Of a stretch of DNA of 64,000 nt, positions 1-11,681 are shown one piece after another (the stretch's first letter is position 1; each line of letters begins with the position of its first letter). Origin of the DNA: Molossus alvarezi (lineage: Eukaryota; Chordata; Mammalia; Chiroptera; Molossidae). Under the pieces are notes generated by a model, which was not told the origin of the DNA, did not search any database, and saw only the letters and a program-made list of their open reading frames with translations. The stretch is from NCBI GenBank assembly GCA_037176705.1, contig CM073907.1:10075001-10139000 (forward strand), given 5' to 3'. A program made the translations under genes and the position numbers.

Positions 1-685
1 AACCCCTCCAGGTGTGTTAACCTAGGCTGGGTGCCTGCGTATCTCGGTGTACTTCCTTGGACCATGAGATCTTTGATAATTCTGCGATGCTAGACCTTCA
101 CTGAGGTGTATGTGTGTTCCTGCCCGTTTTTCGAGGTGGGCAGGACCCTCGCTGCTCTCTCGGTTACAGGGAGGAGGGAACAACTTACAAGATGGGAGAT
201 GCCGAAGGTGCCCAGAGCTAGTGACAGGGATGAGAAAATCATTTCTTTCAATTCCTGTCTCTCCTTGCTGTCATTTCAGTCAGGATGAAAAATAATGTTT
301 TTATACGGTGATTAGTCCTCTAACAAACTGTGTGTGTGGATTTTTTTGTTTGTTTTTTTCCTGCCCTTTCTATAGTAGGGAAATGGTTTAATACATATAG
401 GGCCCGTTTCTGCTACAGGTGTTAAAACAAGAATGCATTTTGGACGCCTCCCAGCTAAACTGAAAATTCAATTACAACTGAGCTCCTCTGGATGATTGGG
501 TTTTTATAATAATGACTGGAACAAAACCTGACCTTGAGTTGCCACAGGGCCTCTCCTTCCCAGGGCTCAGAATGCCTTCGTGAAGATGATCCTACACGCC
601 CGCAATGGTCCTGAGAGTGTCGTACAAAACACCTATCCAGGGTGTGCTGGGCCTGCACCGACTCCTCTCTTCACCTTTAATTCTT
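1..685. other. Unique sequence, no gene seen
   Basis: No recognisable repeat or conserved coding frame. A pyrimidine tract ending in cag near 270-280 resembles a 3' splice site, but no coding frame follows it, so I make no exon call. Confidence 0.6.
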
Positions 686-826
686 ATTTGATTTTATGGG
701 AGTGACATTGGTTAATAAAAGTATACAGGTTTCAAGTGTACAGCTGTGCGAGCCATCAGCTGTGTATCACATCATGGGGCTACCGCTCAGAGCCTCATCT
801 TCTTCCATCACCATGCCTTTGGCCCT
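686..826 (-). mobile_element. L1 3'-UTR fragment (antisense)
   Basis: The segment with gtgacattggttaataaa followed by ggtttcaagtgtaca matches, in reverse, the L1 3' ends seen at 1214 and 32098 in this window. It is diverged, so old. It lies in inverted orientation to the next L1 3' end about 400 bp away. Confidence 0.6.
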
Positions 827-1213
827 GCAAAGGACAAAGGATGACTCTGGCTGGCATGCTCAGTAGCAACCTCCATCGTCATGCATGTAATTCGTTTGGA
901 ATTCTACAATGACCATCGGCTGTACTGCTTTAATGGCACCAACTGTTTGATAAACCCTCCACGAAGCCTCATGGCCCACCGCTGTGCTGTAAATATCAAG
1001 ACCCTCCCTGGTTTTGTCATGCAGAAGTCGGAGCAAAATGCTTCCGTGAGAAAATAATATTTAGAGACCAAAAGGCTTCATTGGCTAAGGGTGACCTTGA
1101 GATACTAAATGCAGAGAAACATTTTTAACCCCTCAACTAACTCTTCCTTCTACCAGTTCTGACCAGGAGAGCATGGTAATTACTTTAATTCATCCTAAGT
1201 TAATGCCTGTGAA
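827..1213. other. Unique sequence between two L1 3' ends
   Basis: No repeat family or open frame of note was recognised. The last bases, around catcctaagt, may already be the end of L1 ORF2. Confidence 0.5.
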
Positions 1214-1541
1214 ATGATGGGAGACAGACTCATGGATACAGAGAACAGACTGACAGCTATCAGAGGGGACAGAGGGGGGCTGGGTGTGAAGGGTGAAGGG
1301 ATTAAACAAAGAGTAAAAAAAAAGGGAAGATGCATGGATACAGACAACAGTGTGGTGATGACCAGAGGGAAATGGGAGGGGGGAGAGGGTGAAGGGGGGA
1401 TAAATGGTGATGGAAGGAGACTTGACTTGGGGTAGTAAACACAATACAACATACAGATGGTACACTGTAGAATTGTATACTTGAAACCTGTATAATTTGA
1501 TTAACCAATGTCCCCCCAATAAATTCAATTAAAAATAGTAA
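1214..1541 (+). mobile_element. L1 3' end (3' UTR with tail)
   Basis: L1 3' UTR in sense orientation. It has a G-rich polypurine stretch (about 1369-1400, four or more G-runs), then ataaatggtgatggaagg, then the terminal attaaccaatgtcc and aataaattcaattaaaaa. The L1 coding part is missing, as expected of a severely 5'-truncated copy. The same 3' end recurs at 11904 (reverse), 32098 and 47255. Short open frames across it on both strands are incidental. Confidence 0.75.
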
Positions 1542-3884
1542 TTAACCTACTTTTCTCCAGAAAAGTTGACTTCTCTTTCGTGTCTTTCCAAGAAGCAGGT
1601 TCACACACTCTCCCTAGTTGAAGACAGAAACCCATTGACTTAGGTGGAAGGCTGGTGTGACGAGAACACTGTGTTTGTTGATGTGTCCTGTCTACTGAAC
1701 AGTCCGTCACATTCATCAAGGAGGAAGGACCTCACCCCAAGCTTGGCAGAATCCGAGCACCAGCCCCCGGCCTCTGTGGGGCCTGGGAGGGTGTTTTGGA
1801 CCAACTGTACTTGGCTTCAATTTAATATCTGGGTCAGAGGCCGAGTCCTGAGTCAATTCAATTACTTTTGCAAAGTCACAGAAAGTGTAGGGATTTTTTT
1901 CTCAAGATTCAAGATACTGTCGACTATTGAGTAGCTAGATAGAAAATAAGTCATATTAACAAACTGAGGGTGGCGTGAGGGGGTGAGAGAGATATGCAGC
2001 TGAATAATTAGGCATTCGGGCCACAACGAAAAAATAAATGGTGTGGTCACTTGACATTCTCATTTCATTCTGTTTTATTCCTTCCACCAAATACACTTCT
2101 ATGAAATAGGTACCACGTGGAAGAAAACATGTATATACATTTAAAAGTGTGATGTAGCCAAAATAAAATTGAATGAGGTCTAGATCCAAAAACTGACTTA
2201 CAATGTGCTTTATTTACTCATTCTCCAACCCTGACTTTCTCCTATTGTCTCCAATGGTACAGGTGCTTAAGAACGCGTGTACCAAATTGCAGAATAAAAG
2301 TTAAAGTGAATAGATGGTCTAGGAGATAAACGTCTTAAGAACACAGGGGTACCCTCTTCAGCGTGGAAAGAGGTCAGAGGACAAGTGGACTAGAACAGGC
2401 AGTAAAGTGCCATTGAAGATTTCCAAAGGACAAGACGAGAAAAGACAAACACAGTCCTTCCATATTTACTTGACAGTCATGCAGCTAAAAGGCCACCAAG
2501 AAGACAGGTGCAGTTAATTGTATAGTCATCCCATGAAAAATAACTACGCAATGTTAGAACCATAAATATTTTCACGGTCACATCTAGACAGTGCAAGATG
2601 ATTGTTGCTTTTCATGGGCATCCTTTAAAATGGATTGGCACGATTCTATTTTGTGATGCACTTCTGACGGTACAACCTCACCTCGACTAAGTAAATAGAG
2701 TTGAATCCCTCTTTCTCGCTTCTATTTGTGGGACAGTTTGCTGGTGGTGGTTAGATAAGTGTTTCGGTGAAGGATGATTTGGCTGCCCTCCAGCACTTGA
2801 GTATCTGGTATTGCGCAATACAGGAATTGGTGTCACATGAAGGCGATTCTTCTAATATAATCAAAGTCCTCGTGTTGGACCCTCCTTCAGACGAAACAAA
2901 CTAATGAAATGCATTGACCCTCCTCAGACATGTCTCAGTATTGAGACATGAAATACATTGACATTGATTGTGAAGTCCGGGTTTCCCAGTTACACTGGTG
3001 GCTGATTAAAGTGTCACATTGACAATATAGCCCCTTTGGAACAGGAAATTAATACCAGCTTGGTGGCAAAGAGAATCTTCTTCCTTGAGGAGACTCACAT
3101 CATCTTTGATCCTTCTTAGGGGGGAAAAAAAGTCACTTCTTTTGCACTAGAATAGCCTTGGGTTTTCTTGTTATAAAAGAATAATCAGAGGTGTCATCAT
3201 GAAAATTATTTAAGAAAATAGGACGCCTGTGATATTTCATGCTTATTTGGGTTATGAATAACTCTAAAATAAGGAAGCAAGAAAGGAAGAGGAAGACATG
3301 TTTGAACCTTTCATGAACTCAGTTGAATGAGCATGTAGTTTAAACAATGAAAGGTTAAAATATTACTAATCTTAGATAAAGATTTAGCATCATTTGTCTC
3401 CTATACATAAAGAAAAGAAACAGCATAATTCAGAAATTCTATTTGGTAATACACCCAAACATTTAATTCCATAGACAATAATTTTCTCTGTGTAGAAAAT
3501 ACCAAGTGTCACTACTATAAGATTCAAAACATAAAAGAACCTACAAGATCAAGGATCAAAGTGTGGATACACTTTATTTGCCAACTCTCTAACATCCTGT
3601 ACCTCCACCCTTGTCATGGAGGAAGGAAATCATTGCTCTAAATGTCAGGTTTTCCATTGATTTATTAATTTCACATCCAACCTTGCTTAATACTTCACTC
3701 AATAGATAATACAATGTTGACATTCCTTATCTTACTAGATGAGTAACCAGTGCTTATGTAGGTGAGGCATTTGAGTAGGTTTCCTCTAGCAGAAGGGGTT
3801 AGGAGGAATGAGATGGACAAAAAAAGCGAAGAAGAGGTGGATATGTGTCTATGGCTGTCTTTTCTTTTCAATAGCAATTTACTT
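1542..3884. other. AT-rich unique sequence, no gene
   Basis: Roughly 2.3 kb without an interspersed repeat I can identify. Open frames stay below 100 codons and show no family resemblance. It contains one small structured spot, a 9-bp stem hairpin flanked by 14-bp direct repeats, listed separately. Confidence 0.6.
2905..2962. repeat. Hairpin flanked by short direct repeats
   Basis: catgtctca and tgagacatg form a perfect 9-bp inverted repeat around the loop gtat (2929-2950). On either side lie tgaaatgcattgac (2905-2918) and tgaaatacattgac (2949-2962), a 14-bp direct repeat with one mismatch. I do not know a family with this layout. It may be chance or a slippage product. Confidence 0.6.
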
Positions 3885-4110
3885 TCAATATGATGCGTCC
3901 CTACATTCATTGTAGCATTATTTACAATAGCCAAGATATGGAAGCAACCCAAGTGCCCATCAATAGGTGAGTGGTTAAAAACAGTTGTGGTACATGTATA
4001 CAAAGGAATATAACGCAGTCATAAAAAAGGATGAAGTCTTAGTATTTGCAACAGTTGTATGGATTAACCTAGAGGGTGTAATGCCCGGTGAAGTAAGTGA
4101 GTCCAGGGTT
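3885..4110 (+). mobile_element. Old L1 ORF2 C-terminal fragment
   Basis: Sense L1 ORF2 sequence. The part encoding the conserved stretch around 'IAKIW..PKCP' is recognisable (tttacaatagccaagatatg, then caagtgcccatcaatagg), followed by the part for 'YTMEYYAA'-like residues. It has many substitutions and frame breaks, so it is a dead, old copy. Confidence 0.8.
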
Positions 4111-4844
4111 GTCTTCTTAAAAGTTCACCCATGGTAAGGGTAAACATACTGTCATATGCAGATCTGAGTTCTTGCTGGGTCAAGAACCAAGGTCAGCATT
4201 GCCCTTACATTATTTACCACTCCCCTAATGCTAGCTTTCACTCCCATTGAGCTCCCCACACTGTTGTCCTACACAGTTGGACAGTGATTTCCATCTGTTG
4301 CTATTCTCCTCTTTCCCCCTTTCCTGCAGGGAAACTAATTCAATAGTTTCTAATGCCACTGTGTTATAACAACAAGAGCCAGTGTTTAGAAATCAAGATT
4401 TAATTCCCTCCTCCACCTCTCCACCATCAGTTACGATGACTCTCTACCTTGAGCGGCTATTAGTTGGGCCTGCCTGCCTTTCTCCTTAATTATTTGCTCA
4501 AAAAGCTCACTAGCTAACAACAATGCCTGCTCTATTTCTAAACCCACAATAGGAACACAGAGAGCTGTTTTCTTTCTCTAATTTGTAACACTAGGAAGAA
4601 AATAAAGAAAAGGAAAAACAATACAAAGAGAGTAAAGTTTCTTACTCTCCTCATGACTTGAATACTTTGGCCTTCAGAATCTGGATCCTACTAACACAAT
4701 CAGTTCAGGCTTCCAAGCATGAGTTGAGTGGGGAAAAACATATCACGAGGAATGATATGAAAATATTCTGATGATCATCATTGCTTCAACATTCAAAACT
4801 CTATCGTTCAGTTTTTGTTCTCCATATGGTCTGGATATCCATTC
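4111..4844. other. Unique sequence, no gene
   Basis: No repeats recognised apart from an A-rich run near 4590-4625. No coding signal seen. Confidence 0.5.
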
Positions 4845-5225
4845 CTTTTCAGATATGTGATTTGCAAATGCTCCCTCCCAGCCTGTGGGTTACCTTCTTA
4901 CTGTGTTGCTGGTATCCCCTGAGGTACCCAAGTTTTACATTTTGATGAAATCCAACTTGTCTACTTTTTCTTTCGTGTCTTGTATCTTTGATGTCTTATC
5001 CAAGAAAGCACTGCTAAATCTAACATGAGGAGATGTCTTCCTATTTTTTTCCTAAGAGTTTTACATCTTAAATTTAGATCTTTGAACCACGGTAAGTTAA
5101 TTTTTGTGGGCACAGATGTGAATAGACAATTTTCCAATGAAGATATACAAGTGGCCAGAGAGCATGTGAAAATATGTTCAGTAATACTAATCATGAGGAA
5201 AATCCACATTAAAACCACAATGAGA
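4845..5225. mobile_element. L1 ORF2 fragment with internal inversion
   Basis: The left part (about 4845-5115) is L1 ORF2 in antisense (tgatttgcaaatgctccctc, aatttagatctttgaacc). The right part (about 5116-5225) is L1 ORF2 in sense (gaatagacaattttccaatg, attaaaaccacaatgag). In an intact L1 the right part lies just downstream of the left part. This is therefore one plus-strand L1 whose 5' part is flipped, as twin priming produces. A Ves SINE abuts its right end and the L1 3' part is not found beyond it. Confidence 0.75.
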
Positions 5226-5440
5226 GCCCTGGCTGGTTTGGCTCAGTGGTTAGAGTGTCAGCCTGTGAACCAAAGGGTTGTGGGTTCGATTCCAGGTCAA
5301 GGGTACATACCTGGGTTGTAGGTCCAATCGGGTCTTGAGGGAGACAACCAATCGATGTTTCTCTCTCCCTCTCCTTCCCTTCCACTCTCTATAAAAATCA
5401 ATGGAAAAACAGACTCAGGTGAGAATTAAAAAAAAAAAAA
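5226..5440 (+). mobile_element. Ves SINE, Ves-A-like (older variant)
   Basis: Starts gccctggctggtttggctca and carries the B-box ggttcgattcc. It ends in a tail after aggtgagaattaaa. Compared with other Ves-A copies here the body is short and diverged (accaatcgatgtttctctct). Flanking TSDs are not clear. Confidence 0.88.
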
Positions 5441-5560
5441 TCCCACAATTATTTCAAAATGATATTTTCAATGGGCATTTTTCTGTTTGCTTTTTTAAAA
5501 GACAAAACGTATTGCCTTTGTACAGCATGAGGTAATTCGGTGGTCAAGACAATATCTGTG

Positions 5561-5825
5561 CCGCCCTGGCCGGTTTGGCTCAGTGGTTAGAGCATCAGCC
5601 TGCAGTACAGAGAGACCCGGGTTCGGTTCCCGCTAAGGGCATGTACTTCGGTTGCAGTTTGTCCCCGGCCCTGGTTGGTCGTGCGGGTGGCAGCCACTCG
5701 ATGTGTCCCTTCACGTCGATGTTTCTGTCTCTCTCTCCCTTCCTCTCTCTCCCTCCCACTCTATCTGTACAAAAAATTGGAAAAATATCCTCGGGTGAGG
5801 ATAAAAAAACAAAACAAAAAAAAAA
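5561..5825 (+). mobile_element. Ves SINE, Ves-A
   Basis: Near-full-length copy from gccctggccggtttggctca to ggtgaggataaa plus an A-rich tail. It is flanked by a 12-bp TSD, acaatatctgtg, at 5549-5560 and 5826-5837. Confidence 0.95.
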
Positions 5826-5837
5826 ACAATATCTGTG

Positions 5838-8261
5838 GAATAGTCACTTCAGCATGTAACGTCAAACCCTGGCATTCCTAGGTGACGGCGCTTTGCCAGG
5901 TGGCTTCTTGCTGTTTATAACCTCCCCGAAATGGTGGCTATTTCATCCAAATGAGCCTTCACTTGTTACAATGCCCAAGTTTCAAGGAAGGAGTCCGCTC
6001 CCACTCCTGACAGCTCTTCCAAGCCATGCTCCAATCCACGGATCTTTTGGTAGCTCTCCTCCATGGCGTCTGAATGATGAATTCACATCTATATATCAGA
6101 AACATTGTCTTCTGCCCTACATCACTAATGCCAGAAAATTGCCTCTATATAATTCATCAAAGTATTTCTATAGACTCACTCCTTTATTATCCTTTCTCTT
6201 GCCAACTGTATATAATTCCCCTTCCTTCCGTGTCAGGGGAGACCTTTAATCTCGCCTGGCTGCAGGCAGTGAGCTGGGAACCCACAGCGACAGGGACAGT
6301 CCTATGGCTGTGACAATAGGGAAATGGGAAACAAAGTGCAATAGATCGTGGCCAAAAAAGTTGCGTGAAGCCAGTTTGACATTAAGATATCACTCATATT
6401 TCTACATCACTTGATTTTTCCTTCGTAATCCTCATCCCATCATACCGACTCATCTTCCTGGCCCCTCCCCCAAACACCCTTCAATTCTCTGTCCTCTGTA
6501 ACGACAGAGACGACAGGAGGAAAAGTCTGACAACGTGGCTAGTGATTTCCATCCCGGGTTACACAGGAGTCTTGGAAATGGCAGTTTATATGATTCACAC
6601 TCCAAAGCCTTGGATGTCTCCACAAATATCCTGGTCCTTTCTCGGCGTTTTCTCCAGGGGCGGATGGCGGGAACGGACCACTAGACCCATCCTCCCTCCA
6701 AGGGCAAACGTACCATTGACGGGTGTATTAGAAACAATGACTTCATACTGAGAAACATGTCAACAGTATAAAATCAGTGAGACTGTAGATGAAATAAAAA
6801 CACAGAGGTGTCAAAGATGACTTGAAACCCCCTACAAAGATTTCAAAGTATGGGTTAGATACACCATGGGAAACTTTATGCCTGGTCTGGCAAGTGCACC
6901 ACACAGGAGAAGGAAAGATCGTTGGGTTATTTACGTCCTCCAACCATGAGGGTTATGCGCGACAGGAATAAAGATTTTCTGACAAAGGTACAGAAGATTT
7001 GCCTTTAGTTTTGAGGAGTCAAGGCACAAATCATCCAAGGAATAACGGAGAAAAGTACAGGACTGTAGCAGAGACTCAGCTGCCTTCGGCTTGCTTATCC
7101 CCTTCCTCCCGAGTCCTCAGCAAAATGCCTGATACTTAGTAGCTGTTCATTAAACGGCTTTGGGATGAAGAGGACTTGAACAAGCTGTACGGTCGCGATC
7201 AAGAACTTAGGCTGTGGACTCACACAATTGAGGAGACGGATTTTAACCGCCCCCATCACTAAAACACTAGCATAATGGAGAGGGGTGTCCCGGGATTCTC
7301 TTCCCCGTGTGGGCCTGGGACTTTAGATTTCTGCATGAGTTCTAGGAAGCAGAAGTAAAAACAGCCACTACACATGGGAAGTCAATGCAGGGCCCAGAGA
7401 AATCCCATGGCACCCAGCACGACCTAGCACAGAATTCAAGTCCAGATTCCTCTGTCGTGACGGCAGAGCAGGGATGCAATTCCTGGCCCCATACTGTGAT
7501 GAGGTCTTGGGGGAGGCTAGAAACAGAACTTGCCACCTTTGCAATTTTGCCCACGTTGGATTCTGCATAAAGCCACTTACTTCTCCATGTTTATGTCTTC
7601 TCAATGTTCGATTCTGTGCACTGAGAGAGGATTGAGTTTTGAGAACCATTGCAAGAAAAAGGGACTGGGGTACAGACAGCATTGAACGGAAAGACAAGTA
7701 CCTGCCATTAGAAACAGTCAAGGCTCTTCCCCCCGCTTTTATTTGTTTTATATGATTTTGTGTTCATCTCCATGTTCAAAATACTGATGTCTCATGAGCA
7801 CAGGGTGCTTTGAGATGTAGTGGGGGGCCCTCTGTATTCCCACCGCTCTTTAACCTTGACAAAGGGTTCTTACATCCCAGTGGGAAGCCCAGATTGGCTG
7901 ACTTCGGGTCCTTCATCATTTCTGTGCATCTTATTCCTCTTGTCCTTCAGGACTCAGGGCACATGTGAGGAAGGAAGGAAGATCATCTTCTGTGACCACA
8001 CAGAGATGGCTTCACTTCTTCACTTGGCACCCACAAACGGAACTGAGGAGTCCCCTGAGCCCTCTAGAGAATATGTACAATGTTACTTATAATTGCAGGT
8101 TTCCAGGAGGGCTCACAGGTCAAAAGTTTTACAACTCTGGCTTGACCTGAATCTGTGTTTAACTACCAAGAGCAAGTGGATAACATTGAATGACTATTTA
8201 GGAAGTCACCATTTTTCTCCTAATGCTATGTTCTCCCCAACTTATTACTGCTCACTGTTCC
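5838..8261. other. Unique sequence, no gene
   Basis: About 2.4 kb with no recent insertion. Open frames reach 118 codons on the plus strand (5893-6249) but show no domain, no homology I recognise and no supporting splice signals. A possible ancient MIR-like tail sits near 7118-7172. Confidence 0.55.
7118..7172 (+). mobile_element. Possible MIR-type 3' tail
   Basis: aatgcctgatacttagtagc followed by tgttcattaaa resembles the 3' end common to MIR-like ancient SINEs (cacatagtaggcgctcaataaa type). Too short and diverged to be certain. Confidence 0.35.
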
Positions 8262-8277
8262 ACTATAAATGCTTTTA

Positions 8278-8511
8278 TTTATTTATTCATTTAATTAAAA
8301 CAATTTTTTCCCTCTATTGATTTTAGAGAGAAAGGGAGAGGGAGAGAGGGATGGAAACATCGATGAGAGAGAACATCGACTGGCCGCCTCCTGCACGCTC
8401 CCCACTGGGGATTGGACCCACAACCTGGGTTGTGCCCTGACCGGGAATCAAACTGGTGACCTCCTGGTAAATGAATGGGTCGACGCTCAACCACTGAGCC
8501 ACACCGGCCAG
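8278..8511 (-). mobile_element. Ves SINE, Ves-B
   Basis: Antisense Ves-B: tattgattttagagagaaag at the left, the B-box complement in the middle, and ccactgagccacaccggcca at the right. TSD actataaatgctttta (8262-8277) matches actagaaatgctttta (8512-8527) with one mismatch. Confidence 0.95.
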
Positions 8512-8527
8512 ACTAGAAATGCTTTTA

Positions 8528-9047
8528 AACATTTCAATCACCAATATTATCAAAATGAGGATGATCCTATTTGGAACTCAAAAGTACGTAGATAATTTAA
8601 ACAACTATGAAATGCATCAAGGCAGGTTCGTGCTAGATTTGCAGAGAGACAGATACGATGCAGACAGACACCATTTTCTCGCCTTGATGTTCCCCTTAAA
8701 TGACTTCATTCACCTTCTTGGTTTTGACTGAGGCTCACATGGAAGTCATTCCAACGTCTCCCTCCAGGCTCATGGGGATGTTGCTACACTGATGTTCCCT
8801 GATAGGTGGACCCCCCAGCCTGCGCTGGGAGAGGTGGGCTTGTTCACAGGGAACCACAAGGAGAGAACAAATTACTGTAGACAGAGGCACATAGCCACAC
8901 AGAGTGTTGGCAGGAATTGTCTTTCCTAGATGTCCAACACCGTCCTCCGGACGACCATGCAGGGACGACAGATGCATGTCAAAGTTCACAGTAGCCAAGT
9001 CCTCTTTTACCACAGGAGTGCCCTTCAGAATATGATTTTTTTCTTTA
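8528..9047. other. Unique sequence, no gene
   Basis: Between two SINEs. A 107-codon minus-strand frame (8735-9058) has no recognisable domain. Confidence 0.55.
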
Positions 9048-9061
9048 AAAAACACCAACTA

Positions 9062-9313
9062 GGCCCTGGCTGGTTGGTTCAGCAGTTAGAGCATCGGCCC
9101 ATGAACCAGAGAGTCCCAGGTTTGGTTCCCGTGAAGGGCACGTACCTCGGGTGCAGTTTGTGCCCGGCTCTGGTTGGATTCGTGTGGGTCGCAACCAGTC
9201 GATGTGTCTCTCACATCAATGTTTCTCTCTCTCTCTTCCTCCCTCTCTCCCTCCCGCTCTATCTGAAGATGAAAACAAAAATGTCCTCAGGTGAGGATAA
9301 AAAAAAAACAAAG
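9062..9313 (+). mobile_element. Ves SINE, Ves-A, first of two on one target site
   Basis: gccctggctggttggttcag head to ctcaggtgaggata plus tail. The TSD aaaaacaccaacta occurs at 9048-9061 and 9314-9327. A second SINE follows directly and is bounded by a third copy of the same target sequence. Confidence 0.93.
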
Positions 9314-9327
9314 AAAAACACCAACTA

Positions 9328-9550
9328 GTGCCCAGCCAGTGGTCAGTGGTTGAGCATCGACCCATGCACCAAGAGGTCACCAGTTCAATTCCTGGTCAGG
9401 GCACATGCCCAGGTTGTAGGCCAAGTCCCCAGTGGGGAACATGTGGGAGGCAGCCAATCGATATTCTCTCTCATCAATGTTTCTCTCTCTCTCTCCCCCT
9501 CTCTCTCTAATATCAATAAAGAAAAAAAAGTTGGAAAAAAAAAAACAAAA
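9328..9550 (+). mobile_element. Ves SINE, Ves-B, second of two on one target site
   Basis: Starts at about gtgcccagccagtggtcagt and ends after tctctaatatcaataaagaa with a long A-rich tail. Left flank aaaaacaccaacta (9314-9327); right flank aacacaccaactagt (9551-9565). Both repeat the target used by the preceding Ves-A copy. Confidence 0.92.
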
Positions 9551-9566
9551 AACACACCAACTAGTA

Positions 9567-10611
9567 AGGATAAATGCGCTCTGGGCCCATGCACAAAATA
9601 CTTGAAAGTAAAAAAAAAAAAAAAAAAAAGAATTAAGAAAGATAAGAGCTTTTCAATCAATTTGATACACAATTTCAGTTAATTGAAAGAAGACTCTATT
9701 TTCCCTGGAAGGCCACACTGATCTTGGTTATTAATGCACACTGGCGCTCTTAGCTGTGCGTAATGATGGCCTGTAACGTCGGCGGCGGTTTCATTTCGAG
9801 GCTGATTTGTTCTCAAATCTTCGCTCGTGTTCTGAGAGTGTGGCCCCTGCCACCGCCTTCCTCCCACTCCTGGGCTGCCTCTGAACTCGGAGAAAACGTC
9901 TTTCTTTCTGCCTTCACCTGAGAATTAATTTGCAAGATTGTTTTTAGCTTGAAAGTACTTTCCCAGCCTTCAAAAAAAATCATTTATGGGATTTTCACTT
10001 CGCTTTCATTTTTTTCCCCTTTCTGTCCTATTAATAGAAACTCTTGACAAAACATCATACACATGCTATCTTTTTTTTTTTTTTTCCTGTAAGAAGAGTC
10101 TCCACAGACAGAAAGGAGAATAATTCAAATAGTGGAGTTTGAGGAGATTAAAACATCCCAAAAATAAGAGCGCCAAGCTTAACGGAGTCATCTGTGCCTA
10201 CGTTCACGCACAAAAATAAATATATATTGCGCGGAGCTTCCTATATGCCAAGCACTGAATTTGAAACTGGGAAGGTAAAGATATTTAAGACAGTCCTTGC
10301 AACCGAGGGATTATGGTATTTAATACTTTGTACTTGTTGTCCTGGATACCATGAGGATAAAAGGAAAATTAAGTTACAGTCCTACTTTCAAGGGATGGCA
10401 CACGTGTATAAAACTGAGCCCAATCCGGAACACTGTTCTAGCACGTGTGTGGCAATACATCCGATGTGAAAGTCTGCCTGGGTCAAGGGTTTGAAGGGCA
10501 CCTTGTGAAAGACACACTGCTTCAGCTAGACCAAGAAAGGTGGGTTAAAATTAGGGTACAGCAATACCGTTTCTATAGTGCAGCTAGTTGAAACAAGCGA
10601 CATGTGTAAGT
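9567..10611. other. Unique sequence with a CpG-enriched patch
   Basis: About 9720-9900 holds some 12 CpGs in 180 bp (around taacgtcggcggcgg and cttcgctcgtg), clearly more than its AT-rich surroundings. A T-run lies near 10069-10085. No gene seen. Confidence 0.5.
10230..10310. mobile_element. Possible ancient MIR/L2-like remnant
   Basis: cttcctatatgccaagcact resembles the tatgtgccaggcact motif seen in old mammalian repeats. Low information. Confidence 0.25.
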
Positions 10612-10680
10612 ACCCATGTTCTCTCTCATCAATGTTTCTAGCTCTCTCCCTCTCTCTGATGAGTAAGAAAAAGAATGTAA
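10612..10680 (+). mobile_element. Ves 3'-end fragment
   Basis: ttctctctcatcaatgtttc followed by ctctccctctctctgatgag matches the body of Ves-B. The tRNA-like head is absent, so this is a 5'-truncated or decayed copy. Confidence 0.5.
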
Positions 10681-10690
10681 TATATATAAT

Positions 10691-10710
10691 ATTCATATAT
10701 ATATATGAAT
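10691..10710. repeat. Perfect 20-bp AT palindrome
   Basis: attcatatatatatatgaat reads the same on both strands. It lies in a short TA-rich microsatellite just after the Ves fragment. Confidence 0.8.
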
Positions 10711-11667
10711 CATGGTGTGATTCGTTATTTGTAAAAATAAAAGCTCTAAAAAAGGGAGGATGGGCTGAATTTGGACAGATGGTGGGATGCAGGTACACAG
10801 CAGACAGTAAGAATTTCTCAAAAGTATACAGTGTTCAGGAACAGGGAAAAGATGGGGCTCCCTGCAGTATATATGGAATAACGCCCCAGAAGAGAAACAG
10901 GACAGTGTAGGGAAAGATTTGCACTCTGTGCTATGATCTGCAAACTAAGAGGCAAATCAATGGCAGTATCTTCTCTTGAGGACAGACTGGGAGTGCCTAC
11001 AAGCCTGGCCCTCTGCCAATCTCCTGCATAAAAATACACACATACACACATGCATCATACATACATACATACATACAGCCTAGAGCAAATGGCCAGCCTT
11101 CAACTTTAAACCTTGCCTTTCATTTCACTCTTCTATAGGTTACCTGGCCCTCATCCCCTCACACATTGCATCTCAAGCATCCCTTGAGCACTTCCGGTGG
11201 GTCGGGAAGCTGGGAACCAACACGCTATGGCCCTTGGCCTCCTAAAGGTGATGCATGGAAGACCTCCTGCTCTTCCAAGTCTTTGGTACCTGCTCTGTAT
11301 TCCAATTCTACACATTCTCGTCTATTCATCCTACCCATCAAATGTCACCCCAACCCAGCTTCCGTTTCATCATACCTATATTGACTATATTTATTCCTTT
11401 TTTTCTTCCTTCTTCTTGAGTAAACTAAGGAAACACTGCCGGGAATTCAGTGCACTGCCCTTGGGTTTCAGTATTCAGCCTATTACCTGTTCACAGACAT
11501 GCTCAGTCCATAAATTCCTACTATTTACATCCGCGTGACTTGATGTATATAATTCATCATAACATTTACTAAACTTATGAGTTAGTTGCTGGTGAAGTGA
11601 CTGTTCATGGTAACAGCCATATAGTTTTTATTTAAAAGTGAAAACTAGACTTTACAAGAGGTTTCAA
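10711..11667. other. Unique sequence with a (CATA)n microsatellite
   Basis: (CATA)n at about 11053-11078 with cacacatacacacatgc just before it. No gene or older repeat recognised. Confidence 0.55.
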
Positions 11668-11681
11668 GACATTGTGATATT

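Noticed and set aside
240..300. 3' splice site with exon
   Set aside because: Pyrimidine tract plus AG without a conserved downstream frame or donor.
5226..5440. tRNA genes (tRNA-like heads of all Ves SINEs)
   Set aside because: A and B boxes are present but no cloverleaf with proper acceptor stem. They are SINE promoters.
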